This document shows positions 46,568 through 55,510 of a DNA stretch of 64,000 nucleotides, one piece after another; position 1 is the first letter of the stretch, and each line of letters starts with the position of its first letter. The stretch is from Caballeronia glathei (lineage in GTDB: Bacteria > Pseudomonadota > Gammaproteobacteria > Burkholderiales > Burkholderiaceae): NCBI RefSeq assembly GCF_000698595.1, contig NZ_JFHC01000015.1, forward strand, positions 49,857 to 113,856, read 5' to 3'. A program made the translations under genes and the position numbers. The notes under the pieces are model-generated. The model was not told where the DNA came from. It saw only the letters and a list, made by a program, of their open reading frames with translations, and did not search any database.

Positions 46568-47509
46568 TTAGCGAGCGCGCAAAGTCTGCGAAGGAAGCTC
46601 GCCGAAATGGTTTCTGTAGTCGCTCGCAAAATGGCCTAGGTTCCAGAATCCCCAGCGCATGGCCGCTTCGCGCACCGGGACGTCACGTTGCGATGTCGTG
46701 GTGAGCAGCCGGCGAACCTGCGCGAGCCGCACCCCACGAAGATAAGCGATGGGGTTCATCTGAGTGACTGACTGGAAGCTGTTCTGTATCGTGCGCCGGC
46801 TCACGCGCAGCGTCGCACAGAGATCCATAATGGACACCGGCTGCTCGGGCTGCGAAAGCACGAGCTCATGGCTACGCTTCACGATTTCGGACCGACAGGC
46901 GTGGGTCAACCGGTCCTCACGATCTGGCACGTGGAGTGTCAGCAGTTCCAGAAGGCTCTCGGCCACCGCATTCGCGAAGCGATGCTCGGCCTCGGGACCG
47001 GCATGTTCCGTGGGGCTTGCGAGCACCGCTTCCACGGCCCCCACGATGCGCCTTCCCATTCGCGCGCCAACTGCTGCCGGAATGGCCAGAACCTGTTGAG
47101 CGTGCGCGTCGCCCGGCAAGTCAAAGCCTTGTGCATCCGCGATCGTCGCGAGCAGACCCGAATCGATGGCGATCCCGAGCAACGACATATCCGGTGGCGA
47201 ATGAAGCAGAAACTCGCCAGCACCGCCGCTGAAGATCAACGCGCTTTGATCGATCTTCACGCCCTGAAACGACAACGGCGCGCCGCTGCCGAGCACGAGG
47301 CCGAATGTGGCGCGGCCCGGTGGCAATCGTCCGCGCTGAACCACACGAACACTCGCGGATTCCTGAAAGACCTGCACGCCGTCTGCCGAGACCTGCTTGA
47401 CGGTGCTATGAAAAGCGCCAGCACCGACCTGGTCGTACCGTTGATCCCAGCCCGACAACGCATACGCATGCCGATCAGCATCCTCAAAAGTTTCATGGCT
47501 CACGTACAT
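46568..47509 (-). CDS. AraC-family transcriptional regulator
   Basis: 313-aa regulator. The N-terminal two thirds form an effector domain (SGWDQRYDQVGAGAFHSTV onwards), and the C-terminal part has two helix-turn-helix units: SIMDLCATLRVSRRTIQNSFQ and the recognition stretch AMRWGFWNLGHFASDYRNHFGELPSQTL. The family ending is the EutR-like type. It is followed on the same strand only by the gene-poor stretch, and lies downstream of a porin gene. Its target is unclear; either porin or the MFS genes are possible. Confidence 0.9.
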   Translation of the reverse strand: MYVSHETFEDADRHAYALSGWDQRYDQVGAGAFHSTVKQVSADGVQVFQESASVRVVQRGRLPPGRATFGLVLGSGAPLSFQGVKIDQSALIFSGGAGEFLLHSPPDMSLLGIAIDSGLLATIADAQGFDLPGDAHAQQVLAIPAAVGARMGRRIVGAVEAVLASPTEHAGPEAEHRFANAVAESLLELLTLHVPDREDRLTHACRSEIVKRSHELVLSQPEQPVSIMDLCATLRVSRRTIQNSFQSVTQMNPIAYLRGVRLAQVRRLLTTTSQRDVPVREAAMRWGFWNLGHFASDYRNHFGELPSQTLRAR

Positions 47510-47676
47510 GGCCTCTCCTTGCGATGCGCTTCGCTCTCGATGGCGTCTTCGGCGCTTCGACGCGACTGCCTGTAAGCGCGATTCTCCGGACGACCGCGCG
47601 CGACACTCACATGCACGATTGCGAAATGTGCGCGAGCGTGTATGAACAACGCCCGCGTGCTCTTTACATGACCGCT

Positions 47677-48879
47677 TTAGAACTTGTGCCGGATCCCCAC
47701 GCGAACCGTGCTCTGCCTGTCGCTCGTGGACGGCGACAGGTTGTTGATCGCGGCCACGGCCGCCGTGCCGGTCGAATCCGTGCCCGATGCCTGTTGATAC
47801 ACTCCGATCAAATAGACGTCCGTTCTCTTGGACAGGAAGTAATCCGCCCCGATCGCGCCCTGGTAATACTTCGCGCCCGGATTCGTGCCGCTGGCCGACT
47901 CCACATCGCTGCCTTTCGCATAGTCGAAAGACGCGCCGAGCAACAGCGCCGGCGTGAGCTGATACTTGAAATTCACTTCGACGTTGTTGAAGTTCGCATT
48001 GCCGGTATAGCCGCGTGGATTCGGTCCGGAGGCGACCGTGTCGCCGAGGTTCCTGAACTGGATATTGGAATACGTTGCGCCGAGCGTGGCCGCGCCGAAC
48101 GAGTATGCGGCGCCCGCCGCCGCCACCTGATACGTACGCGCCGACGCGTAACCGCTGTACACCGGCGATGAAATGAAGTTCGCGCCGGCCGCCGCCGCCG
48201 TGCTCGCGCCGTTATCGCCGAAGAAGCCTACGTTCGGATTGCGTGCGTTGAGGTAGCCCGCGCCAACGGTCAGCGGACCGTTCGCATAGCCCGCGCCGAG
48301 CGACCACACCTGATTGCGCGACACGTCGCCGGCCACACCGCCGAGGCTGTACACGCCGCCGAATGTGAAGCCGCCGTAGTTCTTGCTCGCGTACTTGATC
48401 GCATTATTCACGCGATACGCGTTGTTGAGGTTATCGAGGTCTCCGGGGTGCGCGGCAAGATAGCCGCCCCACTGCGTGCCGGATTCGAACGGGCCGACGT
48501 AGTCCACGACCGAATCGTATTGCCGACCGAGTAACACCGAACCATACGCGCTCGACAGGCCCACATACGCCTGACGGCCGAACATCAGCCCCTCCGTGCT
48601 GCCGCGGTTCTTCTGCCCGAGCGAGCCGTTGTTCAGATCGAAGCCATTCTCGATCACGAACAACGCCGCGAGGCCGCCGCCGAGATCCTCCTTGCCGCGC
48701 AAGCCCCAGCGGCTCGCCTGCATCACGCCGCTCGACATGTTGAAGAGATTGTGGCCGCCGGCATTCGAAGTCCAGTTGAAGCCATCGTCGACGATACCGT
48801 ACATCGTGATGGCGCTCTGTGCCTGTGCCGCGCCTGCCACCGCCAGCAGTGCGATCGATGCACCCATGGTGAGTCTCAT
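47677..48879 (-). CDS. Gram-negative outer-membrane porin (second)
   Basis: 400-aa porin of the Burkholderia type: signal peptide cleaved after AQA, mature start QSAITMYGIVDDGFNW, SRWGLRGKEDLGGGLAALF, QAYVGLSSAYGSVLLGRQYD and the terminal RVGIRHKF with aromatic last residue. It has alanine/glycine-rich loops (STAAAAGANF). It is divergent from the MFS transporter gene at 49198, so it may be co-controlled with the iac transporters and aid auxin entry; this is inference from position only. Confidence 0.93.
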   Translation of the reverse strand: MRLTMGASIALLAVAGAAQAQSAITMYGIVDDGFNWTSNAGGHNLFNMSSGVMQASRWGLRGKEDLGGGLAALFVIENGFDLNNGSLGQKNRGSTEGLMFGRQAYVGLSSAYGSVLLGRQYDSVVDYVGPFESGTQWGGYLAAHPGDLDNLNNAYRVNNAIKYASKNYGGFTFGGVYSLGGVAGDVSRNQVWSLGAGYANGPLTVGAGYLNARNPNVGFFGDNGASTAAAAGANFISSPVYSGYASARTYQVAAAGAAYSFGAATLGATYSNIQFRNLGDTVASGPNPRGYTGNANFNNVEVNFKYQLTPALLLGASFDYAKGSDVESASGTNPGAKYYQGAIGADYFLSKRTDVYLIGVYQQASGTDSTGTAAVAAINNLSPSTSDRQSTVRVGIRHKF

Positions 48880-49197
48880 ACGTCCGATTCCCTTTTCTTA
48901 AGCGTTTTTTGATTGAATGGCGCAATGAGGGCCATTGCGGGGATGGTTTTGTATGGGCGCAAGTCTGAGGTCACGAATTCGGTGCGACAAATCAGCCAAA
49001 AGCGTGGGTGTCGATAAGCGCGACTTATCCGGCTGCTGCGCATGGCGCGTATCCATGCGTGACGGATATCCACCGCACTGATAACGGCCCTGCTTTTCGG
49101 CGAATTTGACGCCGAAACCTGTCGCATCGACACTGCCTGCCGTGCGAAGCCTTTTGCATGAGGCCGCACAGCCCCGTCCCCTTCAATGCGAGCACAC
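48880..49197. promoter_or_regulatory. Divergent region between porin and MFS transporter
   Basis: 318 bp holding the promoters of both divergent genes. GATAAG-N5-CTTATC at 49013-49029 is a perfect inverted repeat of operator size near the middle. TATCC-N9-GGATA near 49050-49068 is a second dyad. No clear -35/-10 pair was assigned. Confidence 0.45.
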
Positions 49198-50505
49198 ATG
49201 GCTTCCGTTCATTCCTCGACCTCCGTTGAGCGCAACGTGGCGACCCCGGATCGCGCCCTCAATCGAATCGTTGTTGCTTCCGTGGCCGGCAATGCGATGG
49301 AGTGGTACGACTTCTTCGTCTACGGCACGGCGGCGGCGCTCGTGTTCGGACAGTTGTTCTTTCCCGCCAACGCCGACCCGCTCATCGGCACGCTCGGTGC
49401 GTTCGCGGCCTTCGCAATGGGTTTCGTCGCGCGGCCGCTCGGCGGCATCGTATTCGGGCATATCGGCGACCGCTACGGGCGGCGCGCGTCGCTCGTGTGG
49501 ACGCTTCTCATCATGGGATTCGCGACTTTCGGGATCGGCTTGTTGCCAACCTACGACCATGTCGGACTGTGGGCACCGGCCGCACTCGTCGCGCTGCGGC
49601 TCCTGCAAGGCGTCGCATCCGGCGGCGAATGGGGCGGCGGCGTGCTGATGATCAGCGAGAACGCACCGCCCGAGAAGCGCGGCTATTACGCCGCATGGAG
49701 CCAGTTGGGCGTGGGCGGCGGCTTCGTGCTTTCGGCGGCTGCGTTCCTCGCCGTGCAGGCGCTGCCGCACGAGCAGTTCATCTCATGGGGATGGCGTCTG
49801 CCTTTTCTCGCCAGCATCCTGATCTTCGCGCTCGGCGTGTATATCCGTCACAACCTGCCCGAGAGCCGCGACTTCGAAACCGCCGAGCGAGCGTGCAAGA
49901 CGTCGCACATGCCGGTCATCGAAGCGATCAAACGCCACCCGAAGGAAATCCTGATGGCGATGGGCCTGCGCGTCGCGGAGAACGGCGGCGCCTACATCTT
50001 TCTCGCGTTTTCGCTCGTCTACGGCAAGTTCGCCGGCATCCCCAACTCGACGATGCTCATCGGCGTGATGCTGGCGATGATCGTCGAAATGGCGGCGATG
50101 CTCGCATGGGGCAAGCTTTCCGACCGCATCGGCCGCAAGCCCGTGTACATGATCGGCGCGGTTTCGCTGGTCGTGATGGCTTTCCCGTTCTTCTGGCTGC
50201 TGAACACGCATTCCACGCCGCTCATCTGGCTCGCACTGGTAATCGGCACTGCCGTCTGCCATGGCGCGATGATCGGCACGCTGCCGGCGCTCGTTGGCGA
50301 ACTCTTCAGCACCGAGGTGCGCTATTCCGGTGTGGCGCTCGGTCATGAAGTCGCGTCGATCTTCGCAGGCGGCCTTTCTCCGCTGATCGCCACGGCACTG
50401 CTGTCGCGCTATCACGCCTATTGGCCGGTGTCGCTGTTCCTCATCGCGCTCGGCCTCGTCACCGTGGTGACGTTGAAGTTCACGCACGAAACGCGTCAAA
50501 AGTAA
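49198..50505 (+). CDS. MFS transporter, metabolite:H+ symporter (MHS) family
   Basis: 435-aa twelve-helix inner-membrane transporter. The MHS/ShiA-like signature is NAMEWYDFFVYGTAAALVFG at the first helix, followed by GHIGDRYGRRASLVW and LRLLQGVASGGEWGGGVLM. An in-frame ATG at 49186 would add four residues; neither has a good ribosome-binding site. Members carry dicarboxylates, shikimate and aromatic acids. Placed beside the iac genes, it is a candidate auxin or auxin-intermediate importer, comparable to the iacT-type transporters described in Paraburkholderia. Confidence 0.88.
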   Translation: MASVHSSTSVERNVATPDRALNRIVVASVAGNAMEWYDFFVYGTAAALVFGQLFFPANADPLIGTLGAFAAFAMGFVARPLGGIVFGHIGDRYGRRASLVWTLLIMGFATFGIGLLPTYDHVGLWAPAALVALRLLQGVASGGEWGGGVLMISENAPPEKRGYYAAWSQLGVGGGFVLSAAAFLAVQALPHEQFISWGWRLPFLASILIFALGVYIRHNLPESRDFETAERACKTSHMPVIEAIKRHPKEILMAMGLRVAENGGAYIFLAFSLVYGKFAGIPNSTMLIGVMLAMIVEMAAMLAWGKLSDRIGRKPVYMIGAVSLVVMAFPFFWLLNTHSTPLIWLALVIGTAVCHGAMIGTLPALVGELFSTEVRYSGVALGHEVASIFAGGLSPLIATALLSRYHAYWPVSLFLIALGLVTVVTLKFTHETRQK

Positions 50506-50599
50506 CCGCCTCTTCCTCTTTCCCCCTGACCCGACTACTTGCATTCGCGCAGGGGTTGCCAGCGCGAGTGCTTTCGCGCACCCATACCGGAGACAAAGG

Positions 50600-52057
50600 A
50601 TGAATCCGCCGAACGCAGTGAAGCCCGAACGCAAGCGCTACGCCTACGAATGGTACGTCGTATTGATCTGCATGCTGGCGTACGTGTTCTCGTTCATCGA
50701 CCGTCAGGTTCTCGCGCTGATGATCGAGCCGATCAAGCGTGACCTCCATCTCACGGACACGCAATTCAGCCTCCTCCACGGCTTCGCGTTCTCGCTCTTC
50801 TACGCGGTGATGGGCATGCCGCTCGCCTATCTCGCGGACCGCTTCGCGCGTCCGCGCATCATTGCGGGCGGCATCGCGCTCTGGAGTCTCGCCACCGCCG
50901 CGTGCGGAACGAGTCAGAGCTTTGCGCACATGTTCGTCGCGCGCATGAGCGTGGGCGTGGGCGAAGCGGCTCTTTCGCCGGGAACGTATTCGATGCTCGC
51001 GGACCTCTTTCCGAAATCAAAGCTGGGACGCGCGGTGGGCATCTACTCTCTCGGCTCGTTCATCGGTGGAGGCATCGCGTTTCTCGTCGGAGGCTACGTG
51101 ATCGCACTGCTCAAGCACGCGACCGTCTTTACGCTGCCCGTGCTCGGCGACGTGCGCGCGTGGCAGATCACGTTCTTCATCGTCGGCTTGCCGGGCCTTC
51201 TCATCGCGCTCGTCTTCAAGCTGACCGTGCACGATCCGGCGCGCAAGGGTCTCGCGCAAGACGGTACCGGGCACGTCAAGCGCGTGTCGATGGGCGATTC
51301 GCTGCGCTTCCTCGCGTCCCATCGCAAAACGTTCTTCTGCCATTACCTCGGCTTTTCTTTCTACGCGATGGCGCTCTACTGCCTGATGAGCTGGACGCCC
51401 GCGTTCTACATGCGCCGGTTCGGCCTCTCTCCCGTCGAAGCCGGCTATACGCTTGGCACGGTGATGCTCGTCGCCAACACCGCGGGCGTGTTCTGCGGCG
51501 GCTGGTACAGCGACTGGCTGCTGCGCCGCGGCCGCGCGGACGCCCCGATGCGCGCAGCCTGCATCGGCGCCGCCTTCATGTTCGTACCCGCGATCGCCTT
51601 CGCGCAAACCACGAGTCTCAACGCTTCGCTCGCGTGGCTCGTCGCGGCAATGTTCTTCGCGTCGTTCCCGTTGCCCACGTCGGCCACGGCAATGCAGATG
51701 CTCGCCCCCAATCAGATTCGCGCCCAGGTCTCGGCGTTGTTCCTCCTCGTCTCCAATCTGATCGGGCTCGGGCTCGGCACGACCGTGGTCGCGCTCATCA
51801 CCGACAAGGTGTTCGGCTCGCCGCTGGCGGTCGGCCATTCGATGACGGCCGTGAACGCGCTTGCGACCTCGCTCGCTGCCGTGCTGCTCTTGTTCGGATG
51901 CAGGCACTTCAGCGCGAGTCTCGAACGCGAAGAGCGTCATTCGCGTGTGAGCGCCGAAACCGCGGAAGCGCCGGAAGCACCGGAAACGCCGGAAACGCCG
52001 GAAACGCCGGAAACGCCGGAAGCGACTCTGCCACGTGCAACGCAAGCGGCACAGTAA
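50600..52057 (+). CDS. MFS transporter with Pro-Glu-Thr repeat tail
   Basis: 485-aa transporter of the spinster/aromatic-acid-like MFS group: SFIDRQVLALMIEPIKRDLHLTDTQFSLLHG at the N-terminus, GMPLAYLADRFARPRIIAGG loop and VGVGEAALSPGTYSMLADLFP in helix 4-5. The C-terminal cytoplasmic tail contains EAPEAPETPETPETPETPEA, encoded by seven 9-bp units. GGAGACAAAGG precedes the ATG. It lies 104 bp upstream of the iacF-like gene on the same strand and is probably the second iac-linked transporter. Confidence 0.9.
   Translation: MNPPNAVKPERKRYAYEWYVVLICMLAYVFSFIDRQVLALMIEPIKRDLHLTDTQFSLLHGFAFSLFYAVMGMPLAYLADRFARPRIIAGGIALWSLATAACGTSQSFAHMFVARMSVGVGEAALSPGTYSMLADLFPKSKLGRAVGIYSLGSFIGGGIAFLVGGYVIALLKHATVFTLPVLGDVRAWQITFFIVGLPGLLIALVFKLTVHDPARKGLAQDGTGHVKRVSMGDSLRFLASHRKTFFCHYLGFSFYAMALYCLMSWTPAFYMRRFGLSPVEAGYTLGTVMLVANTAGVFCGGWYSDWLLRRGRADAPMRAACIGAAFMFVPAIAFAQTTSLNASLAWLVAAMFFASFPLPTSATAMQMLAPNQIRAQVSALFLLVSNLIGLGLGTTVVALITDKVFGSPLAVGHSMTAVNALATSLAAVLLLFGCRHFSASLEREERHSRVSAETAEAPEAPETPETPETPETPEATLPRATQAAQ
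51962..52024 (+). repeat. Tandem 9-bp repeat (7 units) inside the MFS gene
   Basis: Seven units of consensus CCGGAAACG, the middle four identical, coding for the E-T/A-P tail of the transporter. Being a multiple of three, slippage would change tail length without a frameshift. Confidence 0.9.
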
Positions 52058-52083
52058 ATAAACTGCGCCGATGTACCCCACGA

Positions 52084-52100
52084 TTTTTAATCGATTTAAC
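52084..52100 (+). promoter_or_regulatory. Candidate LysR-type operator upstream of iacF
   Basis: TTTTTAATCGATTTAAC, 61 bp upstream of the iacF-like start. It matches 16 of 17 bases with TTTTTAATCGATTTGAC at 54108-54124 between the LysR gene and iacC, and has an AATCGATT palindromic core. Inferred binding site of the LysR regulator at 53144. Confidence 0.55.
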
Positions 52101-52161
52101 TTATTCGATCGACGGCGCTAACCTCGATATATCGTCCCCAAGATACATACTGGAAGGCACC

Positions 52162-53130
52162 ATGCAAGCTCAAACCCTAAAAGTCCGGGTCGACGCCTTG
52201 CGCGAGGAAGCGCACGGCGTCCGGTCATTCAGCATCTCGCGTCTCGACGGTCTGCCGTTCGAGCGATATGAGCCTGGAGCGCATATCGATGTCGTGGGCC
52301 CGTCCGGCATCACGCGTCAGTACTCGCTGTGCGGCGATCCCGAGTGCCGTGATTCGCATGTATTCGCGGTCAAGAAGGAAGCTCAGTCGCGCGGCGGCTC
52401 ACGCTGGTTGCACGACGATGTGGGCGTCGGCACCGAACTGTCCATCGGCGCGCCGCGCAATCTGTTCCGGCTGGAGGAAAGCGCGGGCGAGCACATCCTG
52501 ATCGGCGCGGGCATCGGCATCACGCCGTTGCTGTCGATGGCGTATCGGCTCGTGGCACGCAACGAGCACTTCACGCTGCACTATTTTGCGCGCGGCGAGG
52601 CCCATGCAGCCTTCATGACGCTTCTCACGCAAGCGCCGTTCGACCGGCATGTGAAGCTTCATTTCGGCGTCAAGCGCGAACAACTGCAAGCCGAACTCGA
52701 CGCCTGCCTGCGCGAAGCAAGCTCCAACGCGCATGTCTACACCTGCGGCCCCGCCCTGTTCATGGATCGGGTCGTCGAAACCGCGCAGACGCACCTGCCC
52801 GCCGATGCCATTCATCTGGAACGCTTCAAGGCCGAGCACACGCCCGCCGCCAATGCCTCGCCGGAAAGCTTCGACGTGCAGCTCGCGAGCACCGGACAGA
52901 CCGTGCATGTCGATGCGAACACATCGATCGTGGACGCGCTCGCCGCCATCGGTATCGAGGTGGATACCTCTTGCGGCGAAGGGGTCTGCGGCACCTGCAT
53001 GGTCGACGTGGTCAGCGGCGAACCCGAGCATCGCGACCATTGCCTGAGCAACGCGGAACGCGCGAGCAACAGCGTGATTTGCTGCTGCGTCTCGCGTTCG
53101 CGCTCTCCGGTGCTCGTGCTCGACCTCTGA
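52162..53130 (+). CDS. iacF: PDR/VanB-type oxidoreductase (iac dioxygenase reductase)
   Basis: 322-aa reductase with three parts: an FMN-binding barrel (YEPGAHIDVVGPSGITRQYSLCG), an NAD-binding part (HILIGAGIGITPLLSMAYRL, HVYTCGPALFMDRV) and a C-terminal plant-type [2Fe-2S] domain with CGEGVCGTC plus a later cysteine in DHCLSN. It passes electrons from NADH to the IacC/IacD ring dioxygenase. The residues upstream in frame belong to the MFS gene; ATG 52162 has GGAAGG upstream. It could also serve the reductase-less Rieske oxygenase at 31445. Confidence 0.88.
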   Translation: MQAQTLKVRVDALREEAHGVRSFSISRLDGLPFERYEPGAHIDVVGPSGITRQYSLCGDPECRDSHVFAVKKEAQSRGGSRWLHDDVGVGTELSIGAPRNLFRLEESAGEHILIGAGIGITPLLSMAYRLVARNEHFTLHYFARGEAHAAFMTLLTQAPFDRHVKLHFGVKREQLQAELDACLREASSNAHVYTCGPALFMDRVVETAQTHLPADAIHLERFKAEHTPAANASPESFDVQLASTGQTVHVDANTSIVDALAAIGIEVDTSCGEGVCGTCMVDVVSGEPEHRDHCLSNAERASNSVICCCVSRSRSPVLVLDL

Positions 53131-53143
53131 CGCACCAGCAAGC

Positions 53144-54064
53144 TCACATCTTCTCGAAGCCCGCGAGGATGTCGGTCATGAGACCCCGCATCCACGCAAT
53201 GCCTTCGTCTTCGTGAAAATGCTCGTGCCAGTGCATCGTCACGGCTGCTTTCGGCAGCGGCACGGGCAGCGCATAGATGCGAAACGCGTCGCCGCGATTG
53301 AGGATATGCGCGAGCCTTTCAGGCAGCGTCGCAACTAGATCCGTGACGGCGAGCACGCCGGGCACCGCGACGAAATGCGGCAGCGCGAGCGCGATATTGC
53401 GCCCCACGCCCTGCGCGCGCAGTGCATCGTCGAGCGCATGATGGCTATGTTCCAGCGAGCGCACCTGCACGTGCGACGCGGCCAGAAACTGATCGAGGCC
53501 GATGGTGCTGCCGGCGGGCAGGCCTTTGCGCTTGCGCGTCATGCATACGTACGCTTCCTCGAACAGCAGCGCATGGCACGTGCGCGGCAATAGCGACGGC
53601 AGATTGCCGATGGCGAAGTCGAGTCGGCTGGAGCGGAGCGCTTCTTCGATTTCCTCCACGGGTAGCGGTTCGACGAAGAGCTTCACGCGCGGCGCGGCAT
53701 CGTGCAGGGCGGCGCAGATCGCTGGCAAATACGCCATTTCGCCTGCGTCCGAAAGCGACAGGCGGAAGGTGCGCGTGCTCGTCGCCGCATCGAAGCGTTC
53801 CGCATAGCGCAAGGCTTCGCGCACCGTATCGAGCGCGCGGCCGACAATTCCCGCGAGCTCCAGTGCGACGGGCGTGGGCTGCATGCCGGTGCGCGTGCGG
53901 ATGAAGAGCGGATCGTCGAACAAGGTGCGCAAGCGTCCCAGCGAATAACTGACCGCGGGTTGCGACAACGCCAGGCGTTCGCCCGCCTTGGTGAGGCTCC
54001 GCTCCTCCACGATAGCCTGAAACACGCGCAGCAGATTGAGGTCGACGTGGTCGATGGAAGTCAT
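53144..54064 (-). CDS. LysR-family transcriptional regulator of the iac genes
   Basis: 306-aa regulator with the LysR helix-turn-helix at the N-terminus (LNLLRVFQAIVEERSLTKAGERLALSQPAVSYSLGRLR) and a substrate-binding domain resembling the NodD/PcaQ-type group (RTFRLSLSDAGEMAYLPAICAAL). It is divergent from iacC and converges on iacF. Paraburkholderia iac clusters are known to carry a LysR-type regulator, which this should be. A 17-bp element in the divergent region recurs ahead of iacF. Confidence 0.9.
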   Translation of the reverse strand: MTSIDHVDLNLLRVFQAIVEERSLTKAGERLALSQPAVSYSLGRLRTLFDDPLFIRTRTGMQPTPVALELAGIVGRALDTVREALRYAERFDAATSTRTFRLSLSDAGEMAYLPAICAALHDAAPRVKLFVEPLPVEEIEEALRSSRLDFAIGNLPSLLPRTCHALLFEEAYVCMTRKRKGLPAGSTIGLDQFLAASHVQVRSLEHSHHALDDALRAQGVGRNIALALPHFVAVPGVLAVTDLVATLPERLAHILNRGDAFRIYALPVPLPKAAVTMHWHEHFHEDEGIAWMRGLMTDILAGFEKM

Positions 54065-54107
54065 GGTGAAACTCTCGAGATATCAGTCGAATTTATCGCG
54101 CAGACGT

Positions 54108-54124
54108 TTTTTAATCGATTTGAC
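54108..54124. promoter_or_regulatory. Candidate LysR-type operator between the LysR gene and iacC
   Basis: TTTTTAATCGATTTGAC in the 162-bp divergent region, 43 bp from the LysR start and 102 bp before iacC. Differs at one base from the element at 52084-52100. Position between divergent genes is the classical LysR arrangement. Confidence 0.55.
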
Positions 54125-54226
54125 GCATGATCTTCGTAAAGCGAGACTGATGTCAACGAGAGGATGTGCTGATCTGTTGACTGCCATCCTCGTGTTGCGC
54201 CGATCAACCTACCCCCACATCGACAA

Positions 54227-55510
54227 ATGAGTACGCCGACCTACCAAGCCATCGATACGAGCGCGCTCGGCAAGCGCGCGCAGGCCGACCGAATCGCGCC
54301 CTCCCTTTATTACGACCGCGACCTGTTTGAGGTCGAACTCGACCGCATCTTCTACAAGACGTGGATATGGGTCGCCCATGAAAGCGAATTGCCGAAGCCC
54401 GGCGATTTCGTGACGACGACCATCGGCCGCCAGCCCGTGATCGTGGTCCGTGACAAGACCGGCGCGGTGAACGTGCTGCAAAACCGCTGCCGACACCGCG
54501 GCGCCACCGTGTGCGAAGAGCACAAGGGCAACGCGAAGGGCTTCACGTGCCCGTACCATAGCTGGTCCTATGCACTGGACGGCACCCTGCGTGCGCTGCC
54601 CTACGGCGACGGCTACGAAGGCGTCTGCGAGAAAGGCGATCTGCCGCTCAAGAAGTTGCGCGTCGGTGTCTACCAGGGCCTGATCTTCGCGAGCTTCAAC
54701 GAGACGATCGAGCCGCTGGAGGATTTTCTCGGCGGTGCGAAGCCGTGGATCGATCTCTTTATGAAGCAAGGCGCGGGCTATCCGATCAAGGCCAACGGCG
54801 AGCACAAGTTCAAGTTCAAGGGCAACTGGAAGATTCAGCTCGAGAACACCACCGACCTTTATCACTTCCCGGTGGTCCACAAGTCGTGGATGAAATCCAT
54901 CGACGATGAAACCGCCGCGGCGATCACGAGTTTCATGACGAGCGATCAGGCCTTCTGCCGCTCGCTCGGCAACGGTCATAGCCTCGCGGTGCTGGTCCCT
55001 GAGATCGTCGATCTGGATCAGGACGACGGCGCACCACTGCCCGAGCGCTTCAACGAACTGGCGGCACAACTCGCCGAACAGCACACGCAGGAAGAAGTGC
55101 GCCGCATCGTGCGCTCGCTGATGGGCGTCGGCTTCAACCTGAATCTCTTTCCGAACCTCGCGCTTTCCATGGCGTTCTTCCGCGTGCTGCGTCCCATCTC
55201 GGCGGACGAGACGGAGATTCGCCACGTCGCGCTCGCGATGGACGGCGGCCCCGAGGAAGCGAATCGCGTGCGTCTGCGCATTCACGAGCATTTCCAGGGC
55301 CCGTTCGGCTTCGGCAGCCCCGACGATGCGGAGGCCTGGGAACGCGTCCAGCGCGGCTCGCACGCCGGGCCGGATGTGCCGATCCTCGTGAATCGCGGCC
55401 TCAATCGCGAAACCACCGCTCCGAACGGAGAAAAGACCGCGCACGCCACGGACGAAACCGGCATGCGCGAAGCCTACAAGCAATGGCGCGCAATGATGGA
55501 GCAGGCATGA
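54227..55510 (+). CDS. iacC: Aromatic-ring-hydroxylating dioxygenase alpha subunit, indole-3-acetate degradation
   Basis: 427-aa Rieske oxygenase. Cluster ligands are C88-R-H90 and C108-P-Y-H111; the mononuclear iron ligands lie in NWKIQLENTTDLYHFPVVH (D210 bridging, H213, H218). In characterised iac systems IacC/IacD with IacF attacks the oxidised indole ring (dioxindole-3-acetate) on the way to catechol. The ATG at 54227 lacks a clear Shine-Dalgarno sequence. Its stop overlaps the beta-subunit start. Confidence 0.92.
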   Translation: MSTPTYQAIDTSALGKRAQADRIAPSLYYDRDLFEVELDRIFYKTWIWVAHESELPKPGDFVTTTIGRQPVIVVRDKTGAVNVLQNRCRHRGATVCEEHKGNAKGFTCPYHSWSYALDGTLRALPYGDGYEGVCEKGDLPLKKLRVGVYQGLIFASFNETIEPLEDFLGGAKPWIDLFMKQGAGYPIKANGEHKFKFKGNWKIQLENTTDLYHFPVVHKSWMKSIDDETAAAITSFMTSDQAFCRSLGNGHSLAVLVPEIVDLDQDDGAPLPERFNELAAQLAEQHTQEEVRRIVRSLMGVGFNLNLFPNLALSMAFFRVLRPISADETEIRHVALAMDGGPEEANRVRLRIHEHFQGPFGFGSPDDAEAWERVQRGSHAGPDVPILVNRGLNRETTAPNGEKTAHATDETGMREAYKQWRAMMEQA

